64,000 nucleotides of DNA from CAIKMD01 sp036501365 (GTDB taxonomy: Bacteria > Pseudomonadota > Alphaproteobacteria > ATCC43930 > CGMCC-115725), in assembly GCA_036501365.1 (NCBI GenBank), contig DASYAL010000055.1, positions 124,001-188,000 of the forward strand. Reading direction: 5' to 3'. The position numbers were made by a program, and so were the translations under genes. The notes beneath the pieces are model-generated. The model was not told where the DNA came from. It saw only the letters and a list, made by a program, of their open reading frames with translations, and ran no database searches. Position 1 is the stretch's first letter. The number at the start of each line of letters is the position of its first letter. Of the stretch, positions 62,744 through 64,000 are shown in pieces.

Positions 62744-64000
62744 ATGAACTTTCTTTCTCTAGATCGTCCGCGCTTCCCGCAAAACTCCTTGCGTGCCTAC
62801 CTCATTGCTGCGGCCGCGGTCGCCATGGCAGGAGCGTTGCGCCTGATTCTTGCGTCGTGGTTCCTGCGCATTGATGCGACGGGTCTGCCGTATGCAACCT
62901 TCTTTGCCGCTGTCATCGCGGTCGCTTTTCTATGCGGATCGATCGCCGGGTTGTTCGCCGGCTTCCTGTCCCTACTCCTGGCGTGGCGCTTCACCATCGT
63001 GCCGGGCGATCCCCGCCTCTCGAGCTTGCAGACGTGCTTGTTCGGTGTGGGAACGCTGACCGTCACCGCGCTCATCGCCGTCATGCGCGCCGCTTCCGCC
63101 CACGTGCGAAGATTGAACGCGACGCTCCGCGCGAGCGAGGCGAAGCTGCAACGCAATCAGGTACACTTCGAGCGGGCACAGTGCATCGCGGCGATCGGAA
63201 GCACGGAGATCGATTTCCGTACCGGTGAATGGATCTGGTCGGACGAGATCTTTCGCATCTACGGTTTGGACAAGAACACGCTTTCGCCGACAAGCGCTGT
63301 GCTTGGAGCCATGGTGCATCCGGACGATCGCGCGCGATATCTTTCGGATTCTGAACGAGCTTTTCGCGGCGAAGCGGTTGACCCGCTCGAGTTTCGCATC
63401 ATTCGTCCCAATGGTGAGGTCAGAATAATATACCGGGAGGTGGAGATTATTCGCGATGAGGCCGGCTGCGTCGCCGGGGCGATTGCGACCAAGCAAGACG
63501 TAACCGATTTGCGTCGCGCAGAGGCGGAACGCGAACAGCTCCGCCAGGACCTATTTCACGCACAAAGGCTGGACGCGCTTGGTCGCTTGGCGGGTGGGAT
63601 CGCGCACGATATTAACAATAGCCTTGTTCCTGTGGTCGCGCTTACAAGCGTCGTGTCGAAGAACCTTCCGCCTAACAGCCCCGACGTGGAAGCGCTGACG
63701 CTGGTACGCGAGGCGGCCGACCACATAAAGCTGCTGGTGCAGCAGATCCTAGCGTTTGGCCGTCCCCAGCAGGGGCATACGATGCTCGTCGATCCGACCG
63801 CGTTTTTGCGAGATGCGCTGCACTTCGTGCGGGCTACGGTTCCAACAACAATCAACATCGCCACCAAGATCGAGCCGGCGCCGCTGCTCCGGGCCGATGC
63901 GGGCCAGCTCCATCAGGTTTTGATCAACTTAATCACGAACGCCATTGATGCGATCGGAGGACGGCAGGGAACGATCACGGTGAGCCTTTCCGAGGCGCGA
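62744..64000 (+). CDS. Sensor histidine kinase (DUF4118-like membrane region, PAS, HisKA, HATPase), cut by window end
   Basis: 419 codons are in the window. Residues 1 to about 115 hold about four membrane helices like the KdpD-type DUF4118 sensor; a PAS domain (IGSTEIDFRTGEWIWSDEIF to IATKQDVTDLRRAEAE) is next, then HisKA with LGRLAGGIAHDINNSL (H288) and an N-box LINLITNAIDAIGG. The D-x-N-N after the histidine fits kinases often fused to a receiver (hybrid). GGAAG lies upstream of ATG 62744. Its third-position GC is lower than its neighbours, so it may have been acquired. The remainder is outside the window. Confidence 0.85.
   Translation, partial: MNFLSLDRPRFPQNSLRAYLIAAAAVAMAGALRLILASWFLRIDATGLPYATFFAAVIAVAFLCGSIAGLFAGFLSLLLAWRFTIVPGDPRLSSLQTCLFGVGTLTVTALIAVMRAASAHVRRLNATLRASEAKLQRNQVHFERAQCIAAIGSTEIDFRTGEWIWSDEIFRIYGLDKNTLSPTSAVLGAMVHPDDRARYLSDSERAFRGEAVDPLEFRIIRPNGEVRIIYREVEIIRDEAGCVAGAIATKQDVTDLRRAEAEREQLRQDLFHAQRLDALGRLAGGIAHDINNSLVPVVALTSVVSKNLPPNSPDVEALTLVREAADHIKLLVQQILAFGRPQQGHTMLVDPTAFLRDALHFVRATVPTTINIATKIEPAPLLRADAGQLHQVLINLITNAIDAIGGRQGTITVSLSEAR

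Overview
The window is about 64 kb of high-GC DNA from an alphaproteobacterium, probably a free-living soil or rhizosphere species. The evidence for the class is a complete system I cytochrome c maturation operon (ccmABCDEFGHI), a SUV3-type helicase overlapping an S4-domain gene, FdxA next to CarD, DUF1223 and extensin-like genes, TTAA-spaced CtrA-like boxes and two families of dispersed palindromic repeats. The genus cannot be fixed from this sequence. I see no phage, transposase, integrase or CRISPR. No gap without a gene exceeds 300 bases.

Layout. 1-5.8 kb: ccm operon on the minus strand. 5.9-6.9 kb: a VIT-family metal transporter behind an unusually structured leader. 6.9-15.9 kb: housekeeping and stress genes (esterase, aconitase, NIPSNAP, DUF1223, ATP-dependent DNA ligase, HtpG, PH-domain protein, and a frameshifted glycine-zipper gene). 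16-18.9 kb: SUV3-like helicase and S4 protein. 18.9-29 kb: extensin-like lipoprotein and a surface-glycan block (epimerase, DegT aminotransferase, three glycosyltransferases, two methyltransferases), plus GreB, SemiSWEET and TerB. 29-31.8 kb: FdxA, CarD, a phosphatase-like protein with degenerate metal ligands, and a nuclease. 31.8-37 kb: two MHS-family transporters, one carrying an N-terminal GPP34 (GOLPH3-like) domain; tRNA-Arg(CCU); MsrA; a candidate small RNA.

37-49 kb is an aromatic catabolic region: tandem ACMSD-like amidohydrolases, two aromatic-acid (AAHS) transporters, a MetE-like protein, then pcaD-like, pcaC-like, ligI, ligA, ligB and ligC, and a VanA-like Rieske oxygenase. The encoded route runs from vanillate-type acids to protocatechuate, then by 4,5-cleavage to 2-pyrone-4,6-dicarboxylate and 4-oxalomesaconate. 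The last two steps (LigJ and LigK) have no recognisable gene here.

49-64 kb: a solute-binding protein, a NEW3-domain protein with its own ABC exporter, MtgA, a flavin-dependent hydroxylase-like protein, a DHA2 exporter, CheY, an HpnL-like membrane protein, a sulfotransferase, a complete SsuABC/TauABC-like importer, and a hybrid histidine kinase or sensor kinase cut by the window end.

The most unusual items are the GPP34-MFS fusion, the multi-hairpin leader of the VIT gene, the candidate small RNA with a CCUCCC loop next to a TTAA-N7-TTAA box, the phosphatase-like protein that has lost its metal ligands, and two short tandem duplications, one of which breaks a gene.
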